Source: Haliclona indistincta (lineage: Eukaryota; Porifera; Demospongiae; Haplosclerida; Chalinidae). Taken from it: 64,000 nucleotides of DNA. The notes beneath the pieces were generated by a model. That model saw only the letters and a list, made by a program, of their open reading frames with translations. It was not told where the DNA came from and searched no databases. The stretch spans positions 2,416,411 to 2,480,410 of the forward strand of contig OZ024786.1 of assembly GCA_964017065.1 (NCBI GenBank), in the 5' to 3' direction. A program made the translations under genes and the position numbers. Shown in pieces: positions 41,767 through 53,513 of the stretch; positions within the stretch are counted from its first letter, which is position 1, and every line of letters starts with the position of its first letter.

Positions 41767-43037
41767 GTACACTTGATCGCTGTGTTGATGGTGAAACTGC
41801 TCGTATCATTCTGGAGAACACTCCTCCTCCACTCCGTGCCCTGACCACACCCTCCTCGTACCCGCTACAAGTTCGCAACCTGCGTGTCAGCAAAGCCAAC
41901 TCCCGCATTCAAGTGCTGCTGTTTGATCCGCAGACACTAATCAACAAGCTCTCGCGTATGGAGAAAATCGAAGTAGCCCCCAAAGGACCTGCTCAACCTA
42001 CACGACAAGCTCGTGCCTTTCGTAACTACATGGCTGCACGATTCTCGTCTTCCAAGACACCTCCAACACCTCACAAACAGGTAGCCAGCAGCAGCAGTGA
42101 GACCAACACTCCTCCTCGTTCTTCCACTCAATCCAGTCCTTCTTCAGTCTCTTCACTGCGTCGGGATCCAGTTGAAAAAGCACGTGAGCTTCTTAGTGAA
42201 TCGATGGCTCGAAAAATGAAGGACCCAGAGATGGAATCTGAGACTCCTACCATGATTGTCAACATTGCTCGATTGTTGATCTCTTGTCTGCATGCATGGA
42301 ATCTTGATGAACAGCTTGACAAGGATTGTGAGAATATGGTGGGCCTGGTTCGACCAGTAAGACCGGTTTCATTCGGTTTGTTGAGTCGCGGTTGCCTCTC
42401 TCTGGTTCTACCTGGTTGGGGACTAGTAGCAAACAAGCCTGCACCAACAGAGGCGACGAAACCAGTCCGGTCTGCTACAGTAATGCACCAACCTGCTCCT
42501 GGTGTTAAACAAGAAGACGTGGATGTCATCGGCAAGTTGATAGCAGCTGGGGGAGCGTTCTCAGAATCAAGTGAAAGTGAAGCTCGGTCTCGCCTTAGTG
42601 AATCAGTTGATGATCGAGCACTGGCGAAGGTAGTTAGACCGCATACCCAGACAGTCACAGAAGGAGGAATGGCTGATATAGACGATCAATCTGAGCTTGC
42701 CGTGCATGTACGATGGCAGATGTCTCGTAGCTTGACCACACAGCATCTACTGACTGTGGTGTCAATCACTAATACGCTCATGAACCAGAGTGCCGGGGCA
42801 CACGCGCTGTCTTCAAGTACACGAAGAGTCCATCGCAAGAGTGCTGGAGGAAGCGAGGAAGAATCGGATGAATCGGATGGTGATGATTCCGGTACGGTAC
42901 GTGATAACATCATTAGAGCAGTGTGGAGCCGGATAGCCGCCCTGCACTGTGTGATGCTGCCCGAGAGAATGGATAAGTACTTCAGATCACCTCATCTACC
43001 TGTACTGGCGGCTCGGTTCATGGATCCCTGCCAAGCA
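41767..43037 (+). CDS. WDR7: WDR7 long exon (middle region)
   Basis: 1,271 bp with acceptor ctatag| and donor gca|gtgagt. It enters in phase 1 (completing Gly) and leaves in phase 0. It reads TLDRCVDGETARIIL (vertebrate ALDRCVMGITAVEIL), IQVLLFDPQTLINKL (IHVLFFDVEALIIQL), LLISCLHAWNLDEQLDKDC (LFMSCLHAWGLNEVLDEVC), VSFGLLSRG, SRSLTTQHLLTVVSITNTLM ([20 protein letters not shown]) and AALHCVMLPERMDKYFRSP. Between them lie long Ser/Pro/Thr- and acid-rich, low-conservation linkers, probably disordered. The C-terminal part of WDR7 (helical region and last WD repeats) is not in the window. Confidence 0.95.
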
Positions 43038-43423
43038 GTGAGTATACATTACATAGTACTGTGCATTTTACCTTAGAATGAGTAGTACATTTTTGTATTA
43101 GCGGCCATTATGTTATTGCGACTAGAGACTGAGAAGCTAGTGCTAAAATCAATGATACAGGTTGCTTGAACAGTGATTGCTAGATTAAGTCACTTAAAAT
43201 TTTCAATAATGTACCACTAAAATTTGTTGAAATGTCCTTTTGGGTTTTCATAGTAACTTTCTTGCAGTGGGATGACAAAACTACAATGTGTCAAATCCGT
43301 ATATAGTATGTAGAGTAAAATCGACTTCTTATGCTATCATCCCATGTAGCTCAGTTGATGACAAAATTGAATTGTTGATTTCCACTTGACTACATATATT
43401 TGCTAACAAGAAATTAAAAAGAT

Positions 43424-43800
43424 TTCTATCGAAATCAAAAGGATGTAGTGATGAAGAAATCTACCACTGGTTCACAATGTAAACCAACAAGAAACAAGCA
43501 TAGAATGGTAACACGATTGACTTGCTAACAGACCATAGATCCCTACATCAGTGGCTGCTGTGGCCAGACTATAGCTAGTTAAGCTATTTACTGTTGACTG
43601 ACACTTTGAATATAATTCAGCTTGTGACTAAATATTGATCTTATGTACAGCCACTGATGTAGGGATCTATGGTCTGTTAGCAAGTCAATCGTGTTACCAT
43701 TCTATGCTTGTTTCTTGTTGGTTTACATTGTGAACCAGTGGTAGATTTCTTCATCACTACATCCTTTTGATTTCGATAGAAATCTTTTTAATTTCTTGTT
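43424..43800. repeat. Foldback element family G, copy 2 (large palindrome)
   Basis: Arms of about 140 bp: GATTTCTATCGAAATC...GTAGTGATGAAGAAATCTAC...AATGGTAACACGATTGACTT...CATAGATCCCTACATCAGTG, then about 90 bp, then the reverse complement. A related decayed copy is at 25675-25995. No gene. Confidence 0.85.
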
Positions 43801-44124
43801 TGTGTCCTTTTTTCTTTTTAGTGAAGTGCAGTTCAATATCATGCATGTACGGAGAAGTCTTTGTTTCCACCATTAGTTTAGTATTCCTGTTGTTGATGGC
43901 TTTTCTTAAACTTATAGCTAAAATATTGTTAAGCTGTACGTACAGGTCTGCCTAGTCGCCTACGCATGCATTCAGTGCATACGAGCCCCGCCCACACTTG
44001 TTTGTAGACCTATAGTACGGCGGTTATAATTATCTGGCAAGTGCAGAATGGCGATCCTACACGAGCTTACCGTTCTTCGAAGACTCCAGACAAATGCCGG
44101 GTGTGTGTTCTCCGTGATAGTGAT

Positions 44125-44644
44125 CCACACGGCGCAGCGACTGCTTGGTCACGTGCGCTACCCATTGCTTGGTCACGTGCGTATTGCGCAATCACAATAA
44201 TGGCGTCTAACACTTAGCTGACAATGGATCACGATCGAGAAATCGCGGAACTTTGATCGCCGTTACGCTAAAAACAAAGCTCAAAAGGCACATGCCAGGA
44301 GAATTTCACGACTGTTCGTGGATGTTTTGGTCTCGGCACTGCTCGCATAAAGGCGCTAGGCGAGTGGAAGAAAGAAAGAAAAAAGAAAGAAAGAAAGAAG
44401 AAAACGAAGATGACGAAACTCGATTTTCACCGTTTCCAGGTTCGTCACTTTAGTAACAATTTCGAGCAATCTCCTTGCTACTGTAAGATGGGGCAACGCC
44501 AGAGAGCAGATATAAGTGTCTAAAGACGTATAAAATTCAACACCAGGCGAAATATCAGCGTTTGAACGCTAATACATTGTATGTAGCCGCCATCTTGTTT
44601 TCTCGTTCATCCCTACATAGGGAGACACTACCGTGTCTCCCTAA
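44125..44644 (-). repeat. Element family F, copy 1, with GAAA tract
   Basis: Reverse complement of 61990-62492. The right end has a hairpin GGGAGACACTACCGTGTCTCCC preceded by CCCTACATA. A GAAA/AAAG tract lies at 44365-44405. The Lys/Glu-rich frame here is repeat-derived. Confidence 0.75.
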
Positions 44645-45204
44645 TAAATTATTTTGTTATTTGTAAATTTTGGCTGTGTAGCAATCTACATAGTTGAAGC
44701 ACTGTTTCTTCTCTATAGTGATTACAACCCAGGTGAAAAAATTAAAACAAATTTTGTGTTAAATTAGTATCCAATGAGATCAAAACTTCAAGCATGTATT
44801 AAAAAATAGTGTTTGTCAACTTAAATTTTGAATTAATATAATTATTGAAATAATTCCAGTTAATGCTTGTATAGCTTATTAAGCGGTTGTGAGCATATCA
44901 AAATTGTATGTCTGTTTTCGTTGTTTACAAATACGTTTTACATGTCTTTGTTTTCAAAGTGTCTACTTTGGTCTCCGTTTTCATGTGTATTTTCATCGTA
45001 TCTGTGGAAGGCCTAAATGGGGACAAAAGTCTGCGTTTTTTCCCAAAAATTGTTGACGTGTAAACGCCGCCTTAATTCTCAAATTTAACGAAATTAACTG
45101 ATCTTTTAGTTGCATTGATGATAATAGTGATAATAATAATACATTTCTAAAACAGTAGTTTACTAGGAGTTACGAATACGCATGAATGCCTCGCGCTGAG
45201 TTTA
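44645..45204. other. Spacer; end matches the region 3' of each CUB gene
   Basis: 45060-45165 (CGCCGCCTTAATTC..., TTAACGAAATTAACTGATC) matches the sequence just beyond the CUB 3' ends (for example 49430-49545). The CUB stop region expected next is displaced by inserted DNA. Confidence 0.55.
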
Positions 45205-45811
45205 TTAACCCTTTAGGGCCTATAGCGGATTTAGCCGTCATAATTGACTCCACCTACTGTAGACGTCATAAATAGTGTGAAAAGTGCTCTAGAAAGGTCA
45301 AATAAAGTTTAATTGCAAAAGCTAACTTTACCTGAAAAAACCCACTGTTTTTCGCCGCGCCCTCCCCACTAAAATATATAGAATGGGGGGATTTTTAAAG
45401 GGGGGTGTCCCCCCTTTAACCTGGGGTTCGAAGGGGCGGAGCCCCTCGCCGCTTTCGGCATTTTTGGGGCTTCAGGATGCCCGTAAATGCATACTTGGGC
45501 ATAGAATATGGTCTAAACTATGCTGTTTGCTCACCTGGACACCACCAGGTTTTTGTATCAGTCACCAGGGCTAAACGAAGACCAAAATTGGCTGAAAAAT
45601 GACGAGGTCGCAGCACTTAAGCGGCTTCAGTTCCGAATTGGGAGTGGCCAACTCAGAGTTTAGTACCTGGTCGTAAACTTTGACATGCCAGGAAAAAACA
45701 GTGCTTGTTTGGAACAGCTAGCGTACTGCATGTTGTAGAAATCGCAAGACAAACTGTCAGTTTAGAGCAAGCCGAGTTTTCGTCAAAATAATTCAGTCAC
45801 TAAAGAGTTAA
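45205..45811. mobile_element. Probable TTAA-site MITE
   Basis: Ends TTAACCCTTTAGGG and CACTAAAGAGTTAA, giving TTAA at both ends and a roughly 8-bp terminal inverted repeat. TTAA targets suit piggyBac- or Kolobok-type elements. Inside is a G/C palindrome AAAGGGGGGTGTCCCCCCTTT (45397-45417). No transposase. Confidence 0.5.
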
Positions 45812-46297
45812 GTAGTTATAATTGACCAGCTGAATTTTTGGGGTGGGCTCGACAGCAGACGGCCGGCAGGTACAGATACAGGCTTACAGCGAGCTAGCTT
45901 CCTGTTTACAGCGACCTAGGAGTCACTGATGCTGGTTCCGTGTATTGTTAGTAGTATATACTGCTTATGGTGTGCCTTGCTTTTGTGGCGTTTATAGACT
46001 CAGGCCGCTGCTCTCTGTTTTTTCTTCCCGAGCTGAGCTATCCATTTGGCTCTGTCAGGAGTAGACTCTGGGATCTAATCCGCCATGGTCTCAGCCCACC
46101 GTTAAGTTCGTATCTCATACTGACGCAACAGGGTCCAGCGATCCCGTGACCCCGCAGTATAATACGTAGTATGGGCCCTCGCCGTAACCCTGATTAGCAT
46201 TCCTAAGCATGACATCCAATATTACATACATACATACATACATATTAACATTACTGAGAAAACGCACGACGCTCCAGTCCCCCGCACACCGTCACGA
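45812..46297. other. Inserted sequence before the CUB pseudogene, identity unknown
   Basis: GC-richer than its surroundings, with an (ACAT)n run at 46222-46243. It replaces the normal 3' end of the first CUB copy. No gene recognised. Confidence 0.4.
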
Positions 46298-47176
46298 TTA
46301 TTTGCCTCGCGCTAAGGCGCTCGGCAATGAAACAGTTGTGATTATATCAATGCTTTCTCCTGATCCTGGCTGCTGACTGGGAAATTCTTCAGTTGTGGAA
46401 CTGGCACAACTAAATTGCAAACTGAATCCTTTTCCTTGAGTTTTGTCATGATCGCTCCAGAACACCACCTTCAGATTTGAGCTTGGGTAGTGTTGCTGGT
46501 CTGATGGCCACGAGTCACCTGTTACTGGACTATAAGCAATAGATCTGGAGCTGTCGATTACTTGAATGTAGTCATTTTCTGCCATGTCTATATCAGAATG
46601 TGATACGACTAGTCTGTTAGCATTCTGACACTATCGATACACATGAATTTCTTTGGATATGTTTGGTTACAGCTGTACTTCGGAGATTTAATGAGGACAG
46701 CATTTTCGCTGTTCGCTGTGACCTCCACCTTTAGATTAGCAACCGACTTGTCTCTGCTGAAATACTTGCTGTAACTTTTCTTGTTATTAATCTTGCAAAA
46801 TGCAGGGCAAGCTGACGATGATGAAGTGTCATATGTATCCACAGAGAAACACTTTGTTCTATAAAAATAGACAAAGTATAATCATGTGCACAGGATCAAA
46901 CAATATTTTGACTCACTCGTCATTGGAAAGTTGAAAATGCGGCAATCCTAGAGAGTGTACAATGTGTGACTGCATTGCTGTCTATCTGAGTGTATTGTTG
47001 CCAGTCTTTCTGCATGAATCCCAGTCACTTTTGCTGTAGTCGTTGTTGTACTGAATTCCATTTCTTGGTAGACAGGTGTACTTGTTCCGCAGTTGTAAAG
47101 TAGGAGCTTGTAGTGTCACAATCACATTCAGTGATAGAATCAAAATAGACACATTCAGTATTGATACTGCAGCCAT
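46298..47176 (-). pseudogene. CUB-domain secreted protein pseudogene (copy U1)
   Basis: Same two-exon layout as the intact copies: exon 1 at 46917-47176 and exon 2 at 46298-46858. Two breaks are visible. The Tyr codon in NTLRYTAMQ is a TAG stop, and a 10-bp deletion in exon 2 (the SCSANR region) shifts the frame. The normal C-terminus and overlapping poly(A) signal are replaced by a read-through (TVSLPSALARGK) into inserted DNA. The signal sequence and the rest of the CUB domain (AENDYIQVID, LKVVFWSDHD, GKGFSLQFSC) are still readable, so loss is recent. Confidence 0.9.
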
Positions 47177-47281
47177 TGGTAATAGAACTAGTAGCAAATA
47201 GCTATACTTTCAAAGAGAATTCAATAATAGTTTAACTTGACTAGAGCTGTACTGAGATGGTTTTAGTCCAAAACTCTTTGA

Positions 47282-47290
47282 CTTATATAG
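47282..47290 (-). promoter_or_regulatory. TATA-like box of CUB copy U1
   Basis: CTATATAAG on the minus strand, about 110 bp before the ATG; conserved through the array. Confidence 0.5.
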
Positions 47291-47395
47291 TGGAACTGAC
47301 AGGATGTGACTATGTGAAATACCTTCGTTGTGTTATTGATAACACAGTTATAATAAGTGATTAGCATTACCTAACAAAAAATGTTACTAAAAAGG

Positions 47396-47667
47396 ACTTC
47401 CCCATGACATAGCAAATGTTTGCCATGTACGGCATGGGAGGTGCTAATTGGCTGGTGTTGAAACTAGTTGTGTCCGATCCACTCCCACCTTCAACTAAAT
47501 ACTTAGTGTGTTCCATTATAGTAGTAGTAGCATCAAGGTGTTGTCCCTTGTAAATGTGCTTGAAAAAACCATGTCCTATTATTATCATAACAGTGTACAT
47601 AGTAAAGGGATGTGTCAATGAATATTATTATTGGAAGCCACTGCTGTAGCACTTCTTGCCATAATGC
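47396..47667 (-). promoter_or_regulatory. Conserved upstream block of CUB copies U1-U3
   Basis: The segment with CCATGACATAGC...GGTGCTAATTGGCTGGTGTT is kept at 50642 and 53634. On the minus strand it contains CCAATTAG, a CCAAT-like box about 270 bp upstream of the ATG. Copies U4-U6 have only traces. Confidence 0.4.
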
Positions 47668-48309
47668 TAGCCTCGTCCCCAGGCTCTCCACTTATCTGTA
47701 CGGAGAGCCTGGTCGCTAATCTCACGTGAGCGCAGCGAAGATAATGAGCGTGGGCTTGGACATACCGCACACCCACGCCATTCGGTTGTTAGTCTCGTGC
47801 CGGAGCAGGTTTCGGTATCAGGTTACACACATCGCGGTATCTACAAAATGCTGAGGAACATCTGTCGGTGTAGCGCATCGGACGAGTGCGATGCTCTAAC
47901 GAAGAGTCAAGAAGCCCTACAAAAGCACTTCAATTTCTCTGAGTTTAGACCTGGCCAAAGGGATGCTATTCTTTCTGTCCAGCATGGTCGAGATGTGTTT
48001 GTCCAGATTGAATCGAATTTCACACGTTTTGGGGCAGGCCCGTCAGTCGCTGCTTCTTGGTATCGACTCTTCAGCCACTTCGATTCGTCTGATTCCATCT
48101 CTGTACTGTGCCGTAGCTAGTTCCGGTCGTAATTAGGTGGAGTTAGCAAAATACGTGGGCATGGTGGGCATGCAGGGCTAGTATGCCCACGCGCACTAAT
48201 TACCTGTCTACTCTCCGTAGACAGGTAAGGCGCATCACGTGAGATTAGCGACCAGGCTCCCTGTCGGAACAAAATAGTGCCGAGAGGGTGGAGCCTGGGG
48301 ACGAGGCTA
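47668..48309. mobile_element. Mutator-like non-autonomous TIR element carrying a RecQ fragment
   Basis: 642 bp. Termini TAGCCTCGTCCCCAGGCTC and GAGCCTGGGGACGAGGCTA are exact inverse complements, with weaker similarity continuing inward (GCCTGGTCGCTAATCTCACG on both sides). It is flanked by a 9-bp duplication CCATAATGC (47659-47667 and 48310-48318). The same spot in the next unit but one (53899-53910) is unoccupied, which shows the pre-insertion sequence. A 9-bp duplication suits Mutator-like elements. Confidence 0.88.
47848..48120 (+). pseudogene. RecQ-type helicase N-terminal fragment inside the TIR element
   Basis: The frame reads LQKHFNFSEFRPGQRDAIL followed by GRDVFVQIES, matching the start of a RecQ helicase core (L...F.F..FRPGQ..AI....GRDV.V). 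The sequence leaves the family just before the Walker A motif (PTGxGKS), which is missing, and ends about 35 residues later. It is a captured or left-over gene piece, not a working helicase. An in-frame ATG at 47797 lies further into the element. Confidence 0.75.
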
Positions 48310-48533
48310 CCATAATGCTGCATGGTAATAATTTTTTCATTTTCACACATTATGCTGTGAGCAAGAACACGTCATGTTGTTGTACGTCAAGTGCCTTGTA
48401 TTTTTGAAGTATTACTTTGCATAATAAATGATAAATTGTAATAATTTTTTTATTAAAATAAAATCTCTCATGATTAACGTGAGAAATTCCATAAAAGCAA
48501 CTCGATAAAAATCCAGTCAAAGTGAGTATTAGT

Positions 48534-48835
48534 TATTGCCCTCATGCGAGGGCATTAACTGACTTTAATGACGTAGTCGGTTGCCCTCATACAGTCTCAG
48601 GCTGCGCCCTCGACCGTTACTCGGGCAACCGACTTTCCCTAAATCATTAATGTTGATTAATGCCCGAGTTGCGTAGAGCAATAAATGGCTTATTATATAG
48701 TTCATCACACAACAAGGAGAATAATACAATGAAGATGGCGTCTTTGCACGTTGCTATTGATGACGCTACGCGCGGTCGATAACCTACATTAATGCCCTCG
48801 AATAGAGCAATCCGATTGGTGAAAGATGACGTACT
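48534..48835. repeat. Repeat family E, CUB array copy 1
   Basis: TTATTGCCCTCATGCGAGGG, the GTCTCAGGCTGCGCCCTCGA core, and CCCTCGAATAGAGCAATCCG. Duplicated with the array units at 51488-51826 and 54096-54345; related to 38173-38487. Confidence 0.75.
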
Positions 48836-48927
48836 ATGTAATAATAATTATTATGAATAATCGATGGTTATGATTTATCACAGTAACATAATCCTGAAAA
48901 TTGGTTCTTAATTCCACTAGTGACGTA

Positions 48928-49053
48928 ATGGAGTGTATCATGTATGATCACTTTCCTGGTTTAGTGTATCTTAGTAATCATGATGTGATTGACATGTCTC
49001 AAATTATAACTGACAACTTCACAACAAAGATTGACTGTGTCGGTGAACTATAA
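48928..49053 (+). other. Conserved plus-strand mini-ORF in CUB spacer, copy 1
   Basis: Reads MECIMYDHFPGLVYLSNHDV then IDMSQIITDNFTT and a short private end. Closely similar frames are at 51920-52027, 54437-54574, 57284-57463 and 59656-59769. I do not recognise the protein; it could be an exon fragment of another gene copied along with the CUB units. Confidence 0.4.
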
Positions 49054-49542
49054 ATACTTGAAAAGTAAATTTCTTATTATGTCTGTGAATTTTCTTGTAC
49101 CAAAATTGAATCTGCTGACTTGCCATGTTATTGTTCTTGTATTACAGTAGATTTTGCCAAAAACGCTAATTTTAGGCTATTTGTCAAATCCTTCTTGACA
49201 GTGTACATTGTGCTGTACTATGAATGCTATTACATTTCTTATCTTCTTATTTTAGCTAACTTTGCTAAACAATAGCTAAAGTATAAGGTGGCATGTTTGT
49301 CGATCGCTCGATTACTGCGATTTTGTATGGCAGTATTGTGATATTGAAAACGGGCTGCTGCTGACAGCAGAATGCTGATAGCAACCATCCATCTAAAATA
49401 TGAGTTTTTGCTAAAAATCATCGCTGTGTAAACACCGCCTTAATTCACTAATTCACTAATTTAACGAAATTAACTGATCTTTTAGTTGCATTGATGATAA
49501 TAATGATAATAATAATACACTTCTAAAAATTTATAACAGTAG

Positions 49543-49548
49543 TTTATT
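49543..49548 (-). terminator. Poly(A) signal overlapping the stop codon of CUB copy U2
   Basis: AATAAA on the minus strand shares two bases with the TAA stop (49547-49549). The same arrangement is found at 52547, 55611, 58158 and 60641. Confidence 0.65.
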
Positions 49549-50404
49549 AAGCAGTTGTGAGTATATCAATGTTCTCTCCTGATCCTGGCTGCTGACTGGG
49601 AAATTCTTCTGTTGTGGAACTGGGACAACTGAACTGCAAACTGAATCCTTTTCCTTGAGTTTTGTCATAATCGCTCCAGAACACCACCTTCAGGTTTGAG
49701 CTTGGATAGTGTTGCTGGTCTGATGGCCATGAGTCACCTGTTACTGGACTATAAGCAATAGACCTGGAGCTGTCAATTACTTGAATGTAGTCATTTTCTG
49801 CCATGTCTATATCAGAATGTGATACGACCAGTCTGTTAGCACTGCAGGACATTCTGACACTATAGATACACATGAATTTCTTTGGATATGTTTGGTTACA
49901 GCTGTACTTCGGAGATTTAATGAGGACAGCATTTTCGCTGTTCGCTGTGACCTCCACCTTTAGATTAGCAACTGACTTGTCTCTGCAGAAATACTTGCTG
50001 TAACTTTTTTTGTTATTAATCTTGCAAAATGCAGGGCAAGCTGACGATGATGAAGTGTCATATGTATCCACAGAGAAACACTTTGTTCTAAAAAATAGAC
50101 AAAGTATAATCATGTGCACAGGATCAAACAATATTTTGACTCACTCGTCATTGGAAAGTTGAAAATGTGGCAATCCTAGAGAATGTATAATGTGTGACTG
50201 CATTGCTGTGTATCTGAGTGTATTGTTGCCAGTCTTTCTGCATGAATCCCAGTCACTTTTGCTGTAGTCGTTGTTGTACTGAATTCCATTTCTTGGTAGA
50301 CAGGTGTACTTGTTACGCAATTGCAAAGTAGGAGCTTGTAGTGTCACAATCACATTCAGTGATAGAATCAAAATGGACACATTCAGTATTGATACTACAG
50401 CCAT
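49547..50404 (-). CDS. Secreted CUB-domain protein (copy U2)
   Basis: Exon 1 at 50145-50404, a 57-bp intron (gtgagt...ttttttag), exon 2 at 49547-50087; 266 aa. Residues 1-24 (MAVVSILNVSILILSLNVIV...) form a signal peptide. A 60-residue region with two Cys follows (YTCLPRN, DWDSCRK), then TKCF at the junction. From about residue 120 to 245 lies a CUB domain: YPKKFMCIYSVRMSC, NRLVVSHSDIDMAENDYIQV, LKVVFWSDYDKTQGKGFSLQ. A Ser/Thr/Pro/Gln tail closes the protein. CUB domains bind proteins or glycans outside the cell; the ligand is unknown. Start chosen at the ATG shared by all copies; an in-frame ATG seven codons earlier is not conserved. Confidence 0.9.
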
Positions 50405-50520
50405 TGGTAAGAGAACTATTAGCAAATAGCTATACTTTCAAAGAGAATTCAATAATAATTTATTATAACTTTACTAGAGCTGTACTGAGATGAATTTAGT
50501 CCAAGTCTCATTTGATTTGA

Positions 50521-50529
50521 CTTATATAG
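50521..50529 (-). promoter_or_regulatory. TATA-like box of CUB copy U2
   Basis: CTATATAAG on the minus strand, about 117 bp before the ATG. Confidence 0.5.
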
Positions 50530-50940
50530 TAGAACTGACAGGATGTCACTATAATTATGTGGAAATACCTTCCTTGTGTTATTGATAACACAGTTATAAT
50601 AAGTCGTTAGCATTACCTAACAAAAACTGTTACTAAACAGGACTTCCCCATGACATAGCAAATGTTTGCCATGTATGGCATGGGAGGTGCTAATTGGCTG
50701 GTGTTGAAACTAGCTGTGTCCGATCCACTCCCACCTTTAGCAAAATACTTAGTGTGCTCCATTATACTAGTACTAGCATCAAGGTGTTGTCCCTTGTAAA
50801 TGTGCTTGAAAAAACCATGTCCTGTATTATCATAACAGTGTATATAGTGAATGGATGTGTTAATGAATATTATTATTAGAAGCCACTGCAGTAGCACTTC
50901 TTTGCCATAATGCCGGATAGTAATAATTTTTCATTTACAC

Positions 50941-51302
50941 CAGGGGCGTAACTAGAAATTTGGAATTGAGGAGGCGCGCGCGTAAGCGCGGGCGATTTTT
51001 ACAAATAACTAATTAATATTCATTGAATTACGTCATTTTACTGCCTCGTAGCAGCGCCATTGCATGGCGCGTTCGTGGTACGTATCCTGGATGGAGTGTA
51101 GAGCAAGATAGCCTAAAATTAGCGTTTTTGCAAAATGTACTTGCCTAGTACAGCTGTCTTGCCTAGTACAGCTGTTTTGCCTAACACAGATGTGTTAGGC
51201 AAAACAGCTGTACTAGGCAAGATATATACGTTCATAAAAATTTTGGTTGGGCAAAAGCGAGGAGGCAAGCGCCTCCTCTGCCTCACGGTAGTTACGCTAC
51301 TG
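50941..51302. mobile_element. Non-autonomous hAT-like element in the U2-U3 spacer
   Basis: Starts CAGGGGCGTAACTAG and ends with TAGTTACGCTACTG, a 15-bp inverted repeat with few mismatches. Corresponding spacers at 48335 and 53925 lack it, so the insertion is clear. Flanks (TTTACAC / TACACAC) are compatible with a decayed duplication. An inner hairpin (CCTAACACAGATGTGTTAGG, 51180-51199) lies in it. Confidence 0.8.
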
Positions 51303-51487
51303 TACACACATTATATTGTGAGCAAGAACTCATCATGTTGTTGTATGTCAAGTGCCTTGTATTTTTGAAGTATTACTTTGCATAGTAAAATGATAAATTC
51401 TAATAATTTTTTTAATTAAAATAATGTCTCATGATTAACGTGAGAAATTCCATAAAAGCAACTCGATAAAAATCCAAAGTGAGGATT

Positions 51488-51826
51488 AGTTATTTCCCTC
51501 ATGCGAGGGCATTAACTGACTTTAATGACGTAGTCGGTTGCCTTCATACAGTCTCAGGCTGCGCCCTCGACCGTTACTCGGGCAACCGACTTTCCCAAAA
51601 TCATAAATGTCGATTAATGCCCGAGTTGTGTAGAGCAATGAATGGCTTATTATATAGTTCACACAACAAGGAGAATAATACAATGAAGATGGCGTCTTTG
51701 CGCGTTGCTATTGATCACGCTACGCGCGGTCAATAACCTACATTAATGCCCTCATTAATAACCTACATTAATAACCTACATTAATGCCCTCGAATAGAGC
51801 AATCCGATTGGTGAAAGATGACGTAC
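51488..51826. repeat. Repeat family E, CUB array copy 2
   Basis: As at 48534-48835, with an added short tandem repeat of ATTAATAACCTAC at about 51745-51785. Confidence 0.75.
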
Positions 51827-51919
51827 TATGTAATAATAATTATTATGAATAATCGATGGTTATGATTTATCACAGTAACATAATCCTGAAAATTGGTTCT
51901 TAATTCCACTAGTGACGTA

Positions 51920-52027
51920 ATGGAGTGGATCATGTATGATCGGTTTCCTGGTTTAGTGTATCTTAGAAATCATGATGTGATTGACATGTCTCAAATTATA
52001 ACTGACAACTTCACAACAAAAGTTTGA
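51920..52027 (+). other. Conserved plus-strand mini-ORF in CUB spacer, copy 2
   Basis: MEWIMYDRFPGLVYLRNHDV then IDMSQIITDNFTTKV and stop. Unidentified. Confidence 0.35.
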
Positions 52028-52550
52028 CTGTGTCAGTGAACTGTAAATACTTGAAAAGTAAATTTCTTATTATAGTTATCTGTGAATTTTCTTGTACCAA
52101 AATTGAATCTGCTGACTTGCCATGTTATTGTTCTTGTATTACAGTACATTTTGCAAAAACGCTAATTTTAGGCTATTTGTCAAATCCTTCTTGACAGTGT
52201 ACATTGTGCTGTACTATGATTGCTATTACATTTCTTATCTTATTATTTCAGCTAACTTTGCTAAAGAATAGCTTAAGTATAAGGTGGCATGTTTGTCGAT
52301 CGCTCGATTGCTGCCATTTTGTATGGCAGTATTGTGATATTGAAAACGGGCTGCTGCTGACAGCTATTCTCAGCAGAATGCTGATAGCAACCATCCATCT
52401 AAAGTATGAGTTTTTGCTAAAAATCATCGCTGTGTAAACACCGCCTTAATTCACTAATTTAACGAAATTATCTGATCTTTTAGTTGCATTGATGATGATG
52501 ATAATAATGATAATAATAATACACTTCTAAAAATTTATAACAGTAGTTTA

Positions 52551-53408
52551 TTAAGCAGTTGTGAGTATATCAATGTTCTCTCCTGATCCTGGCTGCTGAC
52601 TGGGAACTTCTTCTGTTGTGGAACTGGGACAACTGAACTGCAAACTGAATCCTTTCCCTTGAGTTTTGTCATGATCGCTCCAGAACACCACCTTCAGATT
52701 TGAGCTTGGATAGTGTTGCTGGTCTGATGGCCATGAGTCACCTGTTACTGGACTATAAGCAATAGACCTGGAGCTGTCGATTACTTGAATGTAGTCATTT
52801 TCTGCCATGTCTATATCAGAATGTGATACGACCAGTCTGTTAGCATTGCAAGACATTCTGACACTATAGATACACATGAATTTCTTTGGATATTTTTGGT
52901 TACAGCTATGCTTCGGAGATTTAATGAGGACAGCATTTTCGTTGTTCGCTGTGACCTCCACCTTCAGATTAGCAACTGACTTGTCTTTGCAGAAATACTT
53001 GCTGTAACTGTTTTTGTTATTAATCTTGCAGAATGCAGGGCAAGCTGACGATGATGAAGTGTCATATGTATCCACAGAGAAACACTTTGTTCTATAAAAA
53101 TAGACAAAGTATAATCATGTGCACAGGATCAAACAATATTTAACTCACTCGTCATTGGAAAGTTGAAAATGTGGCAATCCTAGAGAATGTATAATGTGTG
53201 ACTGCATTGCTGTGTATCTGAGTGGATTGTTGCCAGTCTTTCTGCATGAATCCCAGTCACTTTTGCTGTAGTCGTTGTTGTACTGAATTCCATTTCTTGG
53301 TAGACATGTGTACTTGTTACGCAATTGCAAAGTAGGAGCTTGTAGTGTCACAATCACATTCAGTGATAGAATCAAAATGGACACATTCAGTATTGATACT
53401 GCAGCCAT
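52551..53408 (-). CDS. Secreted CUB-domain protein (copy U3)
   Basis: Exon 1 at 53149-53408, a 57-bp intron, exon 2 at 52551-53091; 266 aa. Signal peptide MAAVSILNVSILILSLNV; same Cys pattern; CUB domain with KHSCNQKYPKKFMCIYSVRM, AENDYIQVIDSSRSIAY, SPVTGDSWPSDQQHYPSS and GKGFSLQFSC. Differs from U2 by scattered changes, most in the segment between CKINNK and the CNQ cysteine (NNENAVLIKSPKHS). AATAAA overlaps the stop. TATA-like box at about 53514-53524. Ligand unknown. Confidence 0.9.
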
Positions 53409-53513
53409 TGGTAATAGAACTAGTAGCAAATAGCTATACTTTCAAAGAGAATTCAATAATAAATTATAACTTGACTAGAGCTGTACTGAGATGAATTTAG
53501 TCCAAGACTCTTT

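Noticed and set aside
41937..42913. Minus-strand frames of 60-176 aa opposite the long WDR7 exon
   Set aside because: The plus strand is clearly coding here (WDR7 homology); the antisense frames have no recognisable domain.
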